From: CAWFGS01 sp963815535
GTDB taxonomy: Bacteria; Pseudomonadota; Alphaproteobacteria; Sphingomonadales; Sphingomonadaceae
Assembly (NCBI GenBank): GCA_963815535.1
Contig: CAWFGS010000002.1
Location: 1 to 64,000 of the forward strand
Length of the DNA: 64,000 nt
Direction: 5' to 3'
Shown here: in pieces, positions 41,947 to 51,356 of the stretch
Numbering within the stretch: the stretch's first letter is position 1
How the letters are laid out: the number at the start of each line of letters is the position of its first letter
The notes under the pieces: generated by a model
Told to the model about the DNA's origin: nothing
The model's input: the letters and a program-made list of their open reading frames with translations, nothing else
Database searches by the model: none
Made by a program: the position numbers and the translations under genes

Positions 41947-44432
41947 TAGCCCTGGACCTCTATTGTTGCAGAAAGCGGTAGGTCGCGCGAGCTCGTTCCT
42001 ACCAACACGTGATAGAATCCTGGCGTGACCGCCCATTTCGATTCATCCACATCATACCAAGCGAAGGAACGTTCTTTGATGTGTAACTTCACAAGCTTGT
42101 CTTTGTTCGGTTTTAACTCGATTTTCGTAAACGCGGTAAGTGACCGCGGGACAGTGGTTTCAGGAGTGGCTGTATTCTCCAGATAAAGCTGAACGGTCTC
42201 GCTACCGACGGCATCTCCGGTATTCCGCAGTGTCACTTCAACGATAGCATCATTGCCTGCCAGGACCGTCGATGGGCACTTAAGGTCGCTCAGTTCAAAC
42301 TGACTGTAGGACAACCCATGTCCGAACGGGAATAGCGGCTCGAGACCTGCCGCGTCGTAGTGACGGTATCCGATCAACAGCCCTTCGCCATAATCTACTT
42401 GGGAACCTCCCGGGTAATGAAGAGAGGTGGGGTTATCTTCGTAACGGCGGGGGAAGGTCGTCGGGAGTTTTCCGGATGGCGAATGGGCACCGCTAATGAC
42501 GTCAGCGATCGCTAGACCACATTCCTGCCCTGGCAGCCACATTTGCAATACCGCCGATACATCGTCGACCCAAGGCATTTCCACAGGGCCTCCGCTGTTC
42601 ACAATGACGACTGTGCGGGAACAGGTTCGGGCGACCTCGACGACCATCTTGTTTTGAGCGTCGGAAAGCCGAAGCGTTTCGCGATCCATTCCTTCGGTCT
42701 CACTTGTCGTTCCACCACCCACGAAGATCAGAGCGCAGTCCGAGGCTTTCGCTGCTGATATTGCTTCTTCGAGCACGGGAGACGGCTCGCGCAAACCCAC
42801 GTTGAAGATGTTGAACGCTTTGATCGAACCTTCTTCAGGCTGTTCGTATTTGATGCTGATAGGATAGACTTTGCCGGCTTCCAGTTCGATCTCCGCCTTT
42901 CGGCGGTTCAACGGCAGGATCATGAAGAGCAGTTCAGTCTCGCGCATCGTATTCTTATCGATCAGCACCTCATCGCCGATCCGCAGTTCAATTTCAGGGT
43001 TTGAATGCTTCGCCGTAAACTGATGCGTTCCGGAATAACGCGGTTTTATGTAACCAGTCCACTCAACGCTGAACCCGGCGTTCCCCTGGGTTTGTGCCTG
43101 CGCGCCAAACCCCAATTTGGAGAACTGCCACTCGACATTCTCGTAGACAGACGTTCCCGCCATGCTGGGGTTGTCGAAGTAGCGAGCCAGCAGACCCTTT
43201 TCGCCACCTTCGGGCGTGACTGACAAAAGCCGACCATCCATCGTCGGCGGTTCCTTTTCATGATCGAATCCGCGTGCGAAGGTTAGGTGAGACTTTCCAG
43301 CGAACTCGGCCTGTAACCCTTCGAGAGGCGTCACGATGCGTTCGGGTGTCACTTGCGAACTGCCACCACCTTGGATGGTAGGATGATCAGCGATGGCACC
43401 TATGACAGCAATCGATTGCCCCCGATTGATCGGAAGAACGTTATCGTCGTTCTTCAGCAGGACTATGCATTCCGTCGCGGCCCGGCGCGATAGGGTGCGA
43501 TGGCGATCTGAAGACAACTCGCCGCGCTTAGTTTTTGGGTTTCCATCGAGCAAGCCGCAACGAATAATAAGCCGCAAAATACGCGCTACATGCGCGTTAA
43601 TCGTATCGAGATCGACATTGCCCTCCTTTACCGCTGCTACCAACGCTTCGCCGTAGAACCTGCCTGGTCCAGGCATTTCGATGTCGAGCCCGGCATTCGC
43701 CGAAGCGACAGTGGATTTCGCGGCACCCCAATCAGAGATCACCGCGCCTTCGAAACCCCATTCACCGCGAAGGACGCCGCTTAACATCCAGTCATGCTCG
43801 GACGCAAATACCCCGTTAATACGGTTGTAAGCGGACATGATGGTCCAGGGTTTTGCCTCCCGCACGATATGTTCGAAAGCGTGGAAATAGAGTTCACGTA
43901 TCACCCGCTCGCCAACATTTGACGAACTGGTCATCCGGTTGTGCTCTTGATTGTTCAACGCAAAATGCTTTAGAGAGGTGCCCACCCCCTCGCTCTGTGT
44001 TCCGGCCACAAACGCGGTGCCGATTTCGGCAGTTAGGACGGGATCTTCAGAATAATACTCGAAATTTCGACCACCCAAAGGCGTGCGTTGCAGGTTCACT
44101 CCTGGTGCGAGGACGACATCGACACCGTAAGCGATAGCTTCGCGACCGATGGCGGCACCAATTTCCTGCACTAAGTCCGGGTTCCAAGTAGCTGCCAATG
44201 CCGTGCCGACAGGAAACACGGTTGCCGGATCCGAGTTTACGCTTCGGAGCCCAGTAGGCCCATCGGAAAACCTCAAAGACGGTATGGAATGTCGCTGTAG
44301 AGCTGGCAGGGTCCAGAAATCCTCGCCAGACATCAAAGCGATTTTCTCCTCCAAACTGAGATCATCAACGATTGACGCTATTCGTTCTTCGCTTTCGTCA
44401 AAATCATAAAAGGTGTCCAACTGTTCGACCAT
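41946..44432 (-). CDS. GH3 beta-glycosidase with PA14 domain, 828 aa
   Basis: GH3 enzymes remove terminal beta-linked sugars. The catalytic domain starts IASIVDDLSLEEKIALMSG; GPTGLR, SLKHFALNNQEHNR and the nucleophile Asp in GAVISDWGA (about residue 240) are present. A PA14-like insert (about 390-530, GLLARYFDNPSMAGTSVYENVEW) sits within the second domain, as in KglB-type glucosidases, and a fibronectin III-like domain ends the protein. There is no signal peptide, so it is probably cytoplasmic and acts on sugars brought in by the coupled GPH symporter. The divergent TetR gene starts 105 bp away. Confidence 0.93.
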   Translation of the reverse strand: MVEQLDTFYDFDESEERIASIVDDLSLEEKIALMSGEDFWTLPALQRHSIPSLRFSDGPTGLRSVNSDPATVFPVGTALAATWNPDLVQEIGAAIGREAIAYGVDVVLAPGVNLQRTPLGGRNFEYYSEDPVLTAEIGTAFVAGTQSEGVGTSLKHFALNNQEHNRMTSSSNVGERVIRELYFHAFEHIVREAKPWTIMSAYNRINGVFASEHDWMLSGVLRGEWGFEGAVISDWGAAKSTVASANAGLDIEMPGPGRFYGEALVAAVKEGNVDLDTINAHVARILRLIIRCGLLDGNPKTKRGELSSDRHRTLSRRAATECIVLLKNDDNVLPINRGQSIAVIGAIADHPTIQGGGSSQVTPERIVTPLEGLQAEFAGKSHLTFARGFDHEKEPPTMDGRLLSVTPEGGEKGLLARYFDNPSMAGTSVYENVEWQFSKLGFGAQAQTQGNAGFSVEWTGYIKPRYSGTHQFTAKHSNPEIELRIGDEVLIDKNTMRETELLFMILPLNRRKAEIELEAGKVYPISIKYEQPEEGSIKAFNIFNVGLREPSPVLEEAISAAKASDCALIFVGGGTTSETEGMDRETLRLSDAQNKMVVEVARTCSRTVVIVNSGGPVEMPWVDDVSAVLQMWLPGQECGLAIADVISGAHSPSGKLPTTFPRRYEDNPTSLHYPGGSQVDYGEGLLIGYRHYDAAGLEPLFPFGHGLSYSQFELSDLKCPSTVLAGNDAIVEVTLRNTGDAVGSETVQLYLENTATPETTVPRSLTAFTKIELKPNKDKLVKLHIKERSFAWYDVDESKWAVTPGFYHVLVGTSSRDLPLSATIEVQG

Positions 44433-44537
44433 CGAATATCCTTACCAACGTCAATGCTACCCACAATAATCCTTCCACATGGAAAGTTTTTTTGCAATGG
44501 GGTTAGAAGGCGTCCGATAGCTTAGGACCGGAAGTGC

Positions 44538-45254
44538 ATGACAATGGAAAAGAACAGAGCCGAGGATCTTCACGCGCACCGAACCCTAGCCCAGACGAGA
44601 TCACGTAGGACGAGAGACAACATACTCCAAATTGCGAGAATACGGTTCGCGGCTCACGGTTTCGATGCTGCGAGCGTTCGAGACATCGCGAATGAGGCAG
44701 GGGTTACACATACGGTTATTCGGTATCATTTCGGTAGCAAAATGCAGTTGTGGAAGGATGTCGTCACGGGAATGTATGAGGAACTTGACACCGTTCTCGA
44801 TCCAAGTTCCCTCGGCTTGGCGCAACTGCCAGCGGGGGACGGGTTAAGAGCTTGGTTACAACACTATATTCGTTATTGCGCGCATAACCCTGAGCACGCG
44901 CGGATCGTCATTCAAGAATCGCTTGTTTCGGGCGAACGGCAGGAATGGATGGACCAATATGTGCGCTCCAGCCATGAGCGCATGCTGCCCCTCTTCCAAA
45001 CTCTGATCAGAACAAAAGACCTGCCAAATGTCTGGATCATATCGCTGTTCTATTCCATTTCGGCGATGTGCCAATTGCCGTTCGTCTTGTCGAACTCGGT
45101 CAAAGGGACATACGGCGTGGATATGAGAAATGAAGAAGCAATTGAAGCGCATGCGGATAGCGTGCTCGCCCTGCTTTTTCGTGATGTTCCGCCCTCACGA
45201 TCTGCTTGGCCCGCTGTTGTAATTCCGGTTGGCGCTGGCACCAACAATGACTGA
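44538..45254 (+). CDS. TetR-type regulator of glycan locus, 238 aa
   Basis: The helix-turn-helix region is RDNILQIARIRFAAHGFDAASVRDIANEAGVTHTVIRYHFGSKMQLWKDVV (about 25-75), a clear TetR_N. The C-terminal ligand domain is of usual size. Its start faces the GH3 gene across 105 bp, where TTCCA-CA-TGGAA (44473-44484) is a weak candidate operator. The stop codon overlaps the start of the formylglycine-generating enzyme gene by 8 nt, so the two are coupled. Confidence 0.88.
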   Translation: MTMEKNRAEDLHAHRTLAQTRSRRTRDNILQIARIRFAAHGFDAASVRDIANEAGVTHTVIRYHFGSKMQLWKDVVTGMYEELDTVLDPSSLGLAQLPAGDGLRAWLQHYIRYCAHNPEHARIVIQESLVSGERQEWMDQYVRSSHERMLPLFQTLIRTKDLPNVWIISLFYSISAMCQLPFVLSNSVKGTYGVDMRNEEAIEAHADSVLALLFRDVPPSRSAWPAVVIPVGAGTNND

Positions 45255-46284
45255 GATCGAACGGACACCGCTTCTGATCGCAGCTTGCTTTTTGGTATCG
45301 GTGTTGGCGGCTTGTAATGGTCCGGACGGCGGCGCGGAGCAACAAACCGCAATAAGCAATCGATTGTGCGTCCAACAATTTCAGTCTGCAGCGAAGCTGC
45401 CGGGCGGAATATTCATCATGGGCCAGAACGAGATCTATGCTGAGGAAGGACCGGTTCGTGAAACCCAGGTCACTGGGTTCTGGATTGATCGACATGAGAT
45501 TACGAATTCCGAGTTCGCCCGTTTTGTGAGTGTAACTGGCCATGTCACGATTGCCGAGAAACCCGTCGATCCTGAAGTTTACGGTGTTCCAGTCGATCAG
45601 ATCCCGGAGTTCATGCTGCTACCAGGGTCGGCGATGTTCGCAGCGCCGGACGTTCCATCAGTGCGTTACGGTGACTGGTGGCAATATGAGCCAGGGGCCA
45701 ACTGGCGTAAGCCTTATGGTCCTGACGGGCCGGATGCTGCTCCGAACGAACCGGTCGTCCACCTTGGATGGGTTGATATGGACGCTTATGCGAAATGGCG
45801 AGGTGGACGTTTACCGACCGAAGCCGAATGGGAATATGCAGCGCTTGCCGATGGGCCGAAGACAGCGACGCAACCGTCAGGCAATGAAGCGAACACTTGG
45901 CAAGGCGTGTTTCCCGTCAACAACGAACGCAAGGATGGGTATATCGACATTGCGCCAGTGGGCTGCTTCGAACCAAACGGTTTTGGATTATACGACATGA
46001 TCGGTAACGTTTGGGAAATGACCTCCGATCTCTACCGTCCTAGGCATGACCCTGGCAGCCGCAACGATCCTGCTGGGCCTAGTGAGAATGCAGCATATGA
46101 TCCGTTAAACCCGGGCATTATCAGCCGGGTGGTTAAGGGCGGTTCGTATCTGTGTGCCCCGAACTACTGCCAGCGCTACCGTCCTGCTGCTAGGCAAGGC
46201 CGCGATCCCGGATTGGGCGCTAGCAATGTGGGTTTTCGTTTGGTCTACGACCGAAAGCCGAAAGCGCTGGCGTCACTCAAATGA
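45247..46284 (+). CDS. Formylglycine-generating (sulfatase-modifying) enzyme, lipoprotein type, 345 aa
   Basis: This family converts a Cys or Ser of sulfatases to the catalytic formylglycine. The FGE fold is seen from FIMGQNEIYAEEGPVRETQVTGFWIDRHEITNSEFARFV to VGFRLVYD. LPTEAEWEYAA and GNVWEMTSD are hallmark motifs. The copper-binding Cys pair is present in GGSYLCAPNYCQRYRPAAR with the C-x4-C spacing of aerobic FGE. The N-terminus TPLLIAACFLVSVLAAC is a lipoprotein signal (lipobox LAAC), so maturation would take place in the periplasm. Its likely client is the CTPSR-type sulfatase at 49494. ATG 45247 lies inside the end of the TetR gene. Confidence 0.88.
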   Translation: MTEIERTPLLIAACFLVSVLAACNGPDGGAEQQTAISNRLCVQQFQSAAKLPGGIFIMGQNEIYAEEGPVRETQVTGFWIDRHEITNSEFARFVSVTGHVTIAEKPVDPEVYGVPVDQIPEFMLLPGSAMFAAPDVPSVRYGDWWQYEPGANWRKPYGPDGPDAAPNEPVVHLGWVDMDAYAKWRGGRLPTEAEWEYAALADGPKTATQPSGNEANTWQGVFPVNNERKDGYIDIAPVGCFEPNGFGLYDMIGNVWEMTSDLYRPRHDPGSRNDPAGPSENAAYDPLNPGIISRVVKGGSYLCAPNYCQRYRPAARQGRDPGLGASNVGFRLVYDRKPKALASLK

Positions 46285-46387
46285 CGCGTCACAAACCAAT
46301 GATGTTGGTCAATTGCTACGTCGATACGAGAACGGCCGATCCGATAGGACCAGCCGCTCTTTCGTAGATTGCGCATAAGCAAATTGA

Positions 46388-48721
46388 TCAGCGAAAGCTT
46401 GCTCCAAGCGAAATGCCGATGACCCGTGCGTAGTCGTAAGGCAAAAACTGGTTCTGACCGCCGGGATCGGCAGAACCCTCTGAAGTCAGCGATAAGGTAT
46501 ACGGCTCGTTAAGCAAATTCTGGGCGTAAAACGATATGCGATACCTGTCGTCAGGAGCCTTGAAGCCGACAGAGGTATTCACTCTTGTATATGATGAGCC
46601 CCTCGTGACTGGATCCTGGTCTACCGAGAACTGCACATTGTCCTGAAAATAGATGTTCGCGTTGGCGAAGAAGTTCCATCCGGACGCTGTGATAGGTGCT
46701 TCGTAATTTGCAGCGATGTTATAGGCGAAATCCGGAGCGTTCTGCAGCGGGGCGCCGGCGAGGTTCTGAACGTCGGGAAGGTTCTGGGTCCCGCTATTGT
46801 CGACGTCGATGCAACCGTTGCCAGGTCCCTGACCAGGAAAGCAGGGTCCATTCGGGAACGATTTGTAGGTTGCATCTAGCAAGGTGAAACCACCGCTTAG
46901 CGAGAAAGTATCGGTGACAGCAGCATTAAAGTCCACCTCCAGACCCTTCGTTTCCAGATTCGCGGCGTTCCGCAGTCCGGACGAGTTTGTATCTGGATCA
47001 AAAACCGACAGCTGGTAATCCTCAAACTCGGTATAGAACAGCGTCGCATTCAATGTCAGACGCCGATCGAACAGCTGAGTGCGAGCCCCGATCTCGTAAT
47101 TTGTAGGTATTTCAGCATCCACGACCTCGAGGTTGTTATCGACTTCGAACTGTGTAACGAAATTGTTTACGTTGACGCCTCTGCCCTTATATCCGCGACT
47201 GGCGGTGGCGTAGAACATATTGTCACCAGCGAAATATTGCAGACCCACCAGTCCAGAGAAGTTATCGTCTGATGTCGACCCCGCAAACGCAAGCGGTGGG
47301 ACAAATCCAAAGAACCCGTCGGCTGCAACGCGCCGGTCGAAACTGTAGTTTAGATCCTCATTGGTATACCGACCGCCCAGTAACAGAACCAAGGAGTCGG
47401 TGAGCGAGTAATCGACTTGGCCGAACACTGCGAAGCTCTGCGTATCGACGCTGCGCGCGATGTCGTTACCGCCCGGAACGGGTGGTCCCGGACGCAACCG
47501 AACCAGAAGGCCGGTGGTCGCATCGACCGTCTGATCGAAAAAATAGACTCCGCCTACCGCGCTGAAAGGTCCAGAGCCATTCGTAGCCAGACGCACCTCT
47601 TGCGTAAACTGCTCTTGATCCAACTGCGCGTCGTTAATCAGGACATCGTTGCCAAATCCCGGAGGGTTGTTCTCAAACTCGTTATTGTCGTCGGTCGTGA
47701 ATTTGCGCAGCGCCGTAATCGAGGTCAGCGTGACGGGTCCAAAATCCCAGTTCAGTTCTCCGCTAACGCCCCACTGCTCCTGATCCTGAAAATAGTTATC
47801 CTCGCGATCGATAAAGACATCGGTGTTGCGTGGACCGGGCGTAATCACGTCGAATGCCGGAATGTTGGAGTATGTCGTTCCATACCGCACAGTCGATGCG
47901 ATGCAGCAATTCTGATCGCGGCGAGAATAGTCTCCTGCGAACAGCAGACTTATATCGTTCGTTGGTTCGATGAGTAGCTTCGCCCGGCCGCCATATTCCT
48001 TCTTATCATTAAAGGAATTGCCGGTGTTGACGTTGGTTAGATATCCTTCGCGGTCATTCAGGTAACCAGTTGCTCTAAAGCCGGCCAGACCGGGAACGAT
48101 TGGTCCCGCAACAGTAGCGCCGAATTTTAGCGAGTCAGCATTATCCCTAGATTGGTGGCCATATTCAGCTCTTCCGTCAAATTCGAAGGAATTAAGGTTC
48201 GGAGCCTTGGTGACGATGTTGATGACACCCGCCGATGCATTTTTCCCGAACAGGGTGCTTTGTGGACCTCGAAGGACTTCGACACGCTCGATATCGATAA
48301 GATCATTGATACCCATCGCCTGGCGCCCAAGAACGACACCATCGATGTAGGTTGCCACGCTTGCCTCGACCCCGTCGCCGAAAAGGTTGGTTCCAACACC
48401 GCGGATGGTCGGGCCTCTGCCTCTCGAGTTCGCAGACTCATTAAAAGTAACGCCGGGAGTGACGAGTGAGAGATCCTCGATCGAGGTCACATTTGCGTTT
48501 TCCAAAGCTTCGCCAGTCGCGACTATAACGGAGAGCGGAACATCCTGCAGTGTTTCTTCGACCTTACGGGCAGTAACGATGATCAGGTTACCAGGGTTGC
48601 GATCTTCCTGGACCGTCTCTGCCCCAGCCTCTTGCGCAAGTGCCGGCACTGCGAGGAATACCGCTGGCATCAATGCGGTAGAGCATAGAGCTACACGAAA
48701 CTTCAAGATACCCATTTTCAA
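46388..48721 (-). CDS. TonB-dependent outer-membrane receptor, 777 aa
   Basis: The signal peptide ends near FLAVPALA-QEAG. The plug domain has IIVTARKVEETLQDVPLSV (TonB box region), TIRGVGTNLFGDGVEASVATYIDGV and IERVEVLRGPQSTLFGKNASAGVINIVTKAPN. The remaining 600 residues form the 22-strand barrel, ending in YDYARVIGISLGASFR. It energises uptake across the outer membrane of the glycan fragments used by this locus. No SusD partner is seen, as expected outside Bacteroidetes. The promoter region shared with the divergent TetR gene carries a strong palindrome 36 bp upstream of this start. Confidence 0.94.
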   Translation of the reverse strand: MKMGILKFRVALCSTALMPAVFLAVPALAQEAGAETVQEDRNPGNLIIVTARKVEETLQDVPLSVIVATGEALENANVTSIEDLSLVTPGVTFNESANSRGRGPTIRGVGTNLFGDGVEASVATYIDGVVLGRQAMGINDLIDIERVEVLRGPQSTLFGKNASAGVINIVTKAPNLNSFEFDGRAEYGHQSRDNADSLKFGATVAGPIVPGLAGFRATGYLNDREGYLTNVNTGNSFNDKKEYGGRAKLLIEPTNDISLLFAGDYSRRDQNCCIASTVRYGTTYSNIPAFDVITPGPRNTDVFIDREDNYFQDQEQWGVSGELNWDFGPVTLTSITALRKFTTDDNNEFENNPPGFGNDVLINDAQLDQEQFTQEVRLATNGSGPFSAVGGVYFFDQTVDATTGLLVRLRPGPPVPGGNDIARSVDTQSFAVFGQVDYSLTDSLVLLLGGRYTNEDLNYSFDRRVAADGFFGFVPPLAFAGSTSDDNFSGLVGLQYFAGDNMFYATASRGYKGRGVNVNNFVTQFEVDNNLEVVDAEIPTNYEIGARTQLFDRRLTLNATLFYTEFEDYQLSVFDPDTNSSGLRNAANLETKGLEVDFNAAVTDTFSLSGGFTLLDATYKSFPNGPCFPGQGPGNGCIDVDNSGTQNLPDVQNLAGAPLQNAPDFAYNIAANYEAPITASGWNFFANANIYFQDNVQFSVDQDPVTRGSSYTRVNTSVGFKAPDDRYRISFYAQNLLNEPYTLSLTSEGSADPGGQNQFLPYDYARVIGISLGASFR

Positions 48722-48757
48722 TCCCCTACAATCGCGGCCTTGCTGCCACTTGCAAGA

Positions 48758-48778
48758 TTATTATTACTGCAATAATAA
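48758..48778. promoter_or_regulatory. Operator TTATTATT-N5-AATAATAA, copy 1
   Basis: Perfect 8-bp inverted arms with spacer ACTGC lie between the divergent TonB-receptor and TetR genes. The same arms and spacing occur at 51322-51342. This is the probable binding site of the adjacent TetR protein, controlling itself and the receptor. Confidence 0.75.
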
Positions 48779-48852
48779 CCGTTGGGCAAGTGTGATATGG
48801 TGTTGGCTTGCTCGATTGTGCATTCCGACCTCCCGTATTAGGTGATCATACG

Positions 48853-49488
48853 ATGGCTAAACGTTCCTCTTCGAAGACGCTCCAGTCTGACGACGCCCAG
48901 TCTGCGAAAGGGCAAGAGACAAGACAGTCGCTCATTGAAGCAGCGATCCATTGTCTGAACGAATTCGGTTACTCTGCGACCACCATGCGCCGGGTCTCCG
49001 ATGCAGCCGGTGTTACGCAGGGGCCTCGGCAATATTACTTCCCCGCCACTACGGACCTCTTCGCAGCGGTCGTCGATGAGATACATAGCGCTTCGACCTT
49101 GGATTATGGCAGCATTCGCGAGGATGCGGCACCAGCGTCCGAACGTGTTGTGAGAATGGTTCGTCACGGTTGCGAGAATTGCGGCAGCGCCAACCACAAA
49201 GCGATGCTGGAACTCAAATTAGCGTTGCGCGGCGACCCTGTTCTGCGAGCTGCCATTGGCGGCCGCATAAAGGCTTACGAAGCGAAAGCGGATGCGGACT
49301 GGGTTAAAATGCTTGCGGACACCGGGCTGCCCCGCGAAGGCGTGGTTTCGCTTCGTAATATGCTCGCTGCTACCTTGCGGGGCCTAGGGCTCGCTATGGC
49401 GTCCGATGCTGAACTGCCATCGATGGCCGATGTCGAACGCATACTCATAGATACCGTATTGCGAGAGATTGGCGTCGATGAGTTATGA
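48853..49488 (+). CDS. TetR-type regulator, 211 aa
   Basis: The DNA-binding domain is RQSLIEAAIHCLNEFGYSATTMRRVSDAAGVTQGPRQYYFPATTDLFAAVV (about 21-71), in TetR form with an atypical recognition-helix segment GPRQYYF. The ligand domain follows. ATG 48853 is preferred; the frame extends to 48808 but without a ribosome site. It is divergent from the TonB receptor and convergent with the sulfatase (5 bp apart). The identical palindromes at 48758 and 51322 are its likely operators, linking receptor, sulfatase and GH3 expression. Confidence 0.88.
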   Translation: MAKRSSSKTLQSDDAQSAKGQETRQSLIEAAIHCLNEFGYSATTMRRVSDAAGVTQGPRQYYFPATTDLFAAVVDEIHSASTLDYGSIREDAAPASERVVRMVRHGCENCGSANHKAMLELKLALRGDPVLRAAIGGRIKAYEAKADADWVKMLADTGLPREGVVSLRNMLAATLRGLGLAMASDAELPSMADVERILIDTVLREIGVDEL

Positions 49489-49493
49489 AAGCT

Positions 49494-51275
49494 TCACTTC
49501 CGTTTGCGTTTCGTCGCAGGCGCGAGCCATCCGCGCGGATTGGCTATCGACGCCTCTCTGAACGATTTCAGCTTGGCTTCAAGTTCCCGTGCGGTTTCCG
49601 GATGGGTCAAAATCAAATTGTGGGTCTCGTTATCGTCGCGAAGATCGGTCAGCATGGGGTTGGTGAAGCCTACGATCGGCGTGAACGCGGGATACGCCAC
49701 ATGACTGGACTGTTTCTGAATACTGTCCATGAACTTGAACCTAGGTCCGCGGACCGCAGCTGGTTCGGCGCTCCAAGCTTGCAGGTAGTAAAGAAAATCG
49801 TGTGGACTTTCAGCGTCACCGCGCAGTAGCGGCAGAATGTTCTTGCCGTCGATAATTCGATCACCCGGCAAGGGAAGCCCAATAATATCTAATAAGGATG
49901 GCAGGATGTCGATATTCATCGCCATCCCCGCCCGTTCAGCGCCGGCCGGCAAATGCCCGGGCCAGCGGGCGATCATCGGGACGCGCATTCCTCCTTCGAA
50001 TATCTCACCTTTGCGTCCGCGTAGATCACCGACCGAGGCGTGGAAGTCGCCACCATTGTCGCTCGTGATGATAACAAGCGTGTTATTGTCCAGCCCTCGG
50101 TCTTTCAAATGATTGAGAACGGCGCCTACACTACGATCAAGTTCTTCGACGACATCACCGTAAAGGCCTGCGGCCGATTGACCTGAAGTCTCCGGGTTCG
50201 CGTAGTGCGGCACATGCGGGAATGTATGCGCCATATACAGGAAGAACGGCGCATCCCCCGCGCTGTCGATGAACGATATCGCCTCGTCTGTGTATTTGCC
50301 GGTTAGGCGACCCTGCTGCACATCGGCCTGAGCTATCTTAACCGCCCCATCGCTGTATATTTCGAAAGGCTGCATATCGTTGGAGTATAGGGCTCCATAG
50401 AAGCGGCCGAAGCCAAAGTCGTTCGGGCGGTGCCCGGCTTCATCTCCAAGATGCCATTTTCCAATCAACGCCGTGTGGTAGCCGGCTTGTTCCAAAATTT
50501 CCGACACAAGTATCTCGTCGCGCGGCAACGCGTTCGCGAACCCTTGCGATTTACGCAGGGTTGCGATGGGGTTGCTCGTCGGGAAGAAAACATGGTTGGC
50601 CGCCAGTGCCCGGTTTGGGTAGCGACCGGAAAGTAGAGCGGCACGCGACGGGGTGCACACTGGCGAAGCCGAATAGAACTCCGTCATGCGCACCCCTTCG
50701 CGGGCAGCCTTGTCGATGTTCGGTGTTTTTATGAGCTTATTGCCATAGCTCGACAAGTCGCCATAACCAAGATCGTCGAAGAAGATGACCACCACGTTCG
50801 GCCGTTCGGTCGGGTGCGTTTTGCTGATGCTCGCAAGATAAGCTGCCTTCTGCGCTAATCTTGGTTCCGCGGGCGGGGTGTAAGACGCCGCAGCTTTCGC
50901 AAAAAAGGTATTTGGTCCAACTGTGACTGCCAAAGCTGGCAGGATACCCCCCCCGATATTGATCGGCACGATCTCTGTAGCCAAGCCGAAGCGGCGTATT
51001 TCCAAATTGTATTCGCCGTCTGGTAGCGCAGGAAGTTCGAATGACCCATCCGGTTTAGTCATTACCGCTATCCAGGTATCGAGAACTTCAACCGTAACAC
51101 CCGGCACGGGTTGGCCTGCCTTATTTGTAACGATCCCACGGATCGACGAGGCCGAACTCGGAGAGTTGATGTCGCTTTGTGCATTGGCAGGTGCGATTGA
51201 GGGGATTGGAACGACTGCGGAAATAGCAGCGACTGCCATCATGACAGAACCAAATTTAAGCAAATTGCCTGACAT
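49494..51275 (-). CDS. Secreted sulfatase (formylglycine-dependent), 593 aa
   Basis: A signal peptide (to ANA-QSD) is followed by a carboxypeptidase-regulatory-like beta domain (about 45-110, GIVTNKAGQPVPGVTVEVLDT) and the alkaline-phosphatase-fold sulfatase domain from about 155. Metal ligands are in NVVVIFFDDLGYGD; the modification motif is SPVCTPSRAALLSGRYP with Cys207 as the residue converted to formylglycine; GKWHLG and TSDNGG complete the site. It removes sulfate esters from a glycan. An FGE is encoded in the same locus. Its promoter is shared with bglX and carries the TetR-type palindrome 46 bp upstream. Confidence 0.93.
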   Translation of the reverse strand: MSGNLLKFGSVMMAVAAISAVVPIPSIAPANAQSDINSPSSASSIRGIVTNKAGQPVPGVTVEVLDTWIAVMTKPDGSFELPALPDGEYNLEIRRFGLATEIVPINIGGGILPALAVTVGPNTFFAKAAASYTPPAEPRLAQKAAYLASISKTHPTERPNVVVIFFDDLGYGDLSSYGNKLIKTPNIDKAAREGVRMTEFYSASPVCTPSRAALLSGRYPNRALAANHVFFPTSNPIATLRKSQGFANALPRDEILVSEILEQAGYHTALIGKWHLGDEAGHRPNDFGFGRFYGALYSNDMQPFEIYSDGAVKIAQADVQQGRLTGKYTDEAISFIDSAGDAPFFLYMAHTFPHVPHYANPETSGQSAAGLYGDVVEELDRSVGAVLNHLKDRGLDNNTLVIITSDNGGDFHASVGDLRGRKGEIFEGGMRVPMIARWPGHLPAGAERAGMAMNIDILPSLLDIIGLPLPGDRIIDGKNILPLLRGDAESPHDFLYYLQAWSAEPAAVRGPRFKFMDSIQKQSSHVAYPAFTPIVGFTNPMLTDLRDDNETHNLILTHPETARELEAKLKSFREASIANPRGWLAPATKRKRK

Positions 51276-51321
51276 TGTGCGCCTCCTGTTTGTTTCGATT
51301 GCAATGCGAGGATAACCATGC

Positions 51322-51342
51322 TTATTATTTTGTAAATAATAA
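51322..51342. promoter_or_regulatory. Operator TTATTATT-N5-AATAATAA, copy 2
   Basis: The arms are identical to those at 48758-48778, with spacer TTGTA. The site lies 46 bp upstream of the sulfatase start and 14 bp upstream of the bglX start, where a bound repressor would block both promoters and the bglX ribosome site. Confidence 0.75.
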
Positions 51343-51356
51343 TTTGGGAGTGAGAG

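Noticed and set aside
44473..44484. TTCCA-CA-TGGAA as operator of the TetR at 44538
   Set aside because: The arms are only 5 bp and no second copy was found, so it was noted in the gene entry but not listed as a site.
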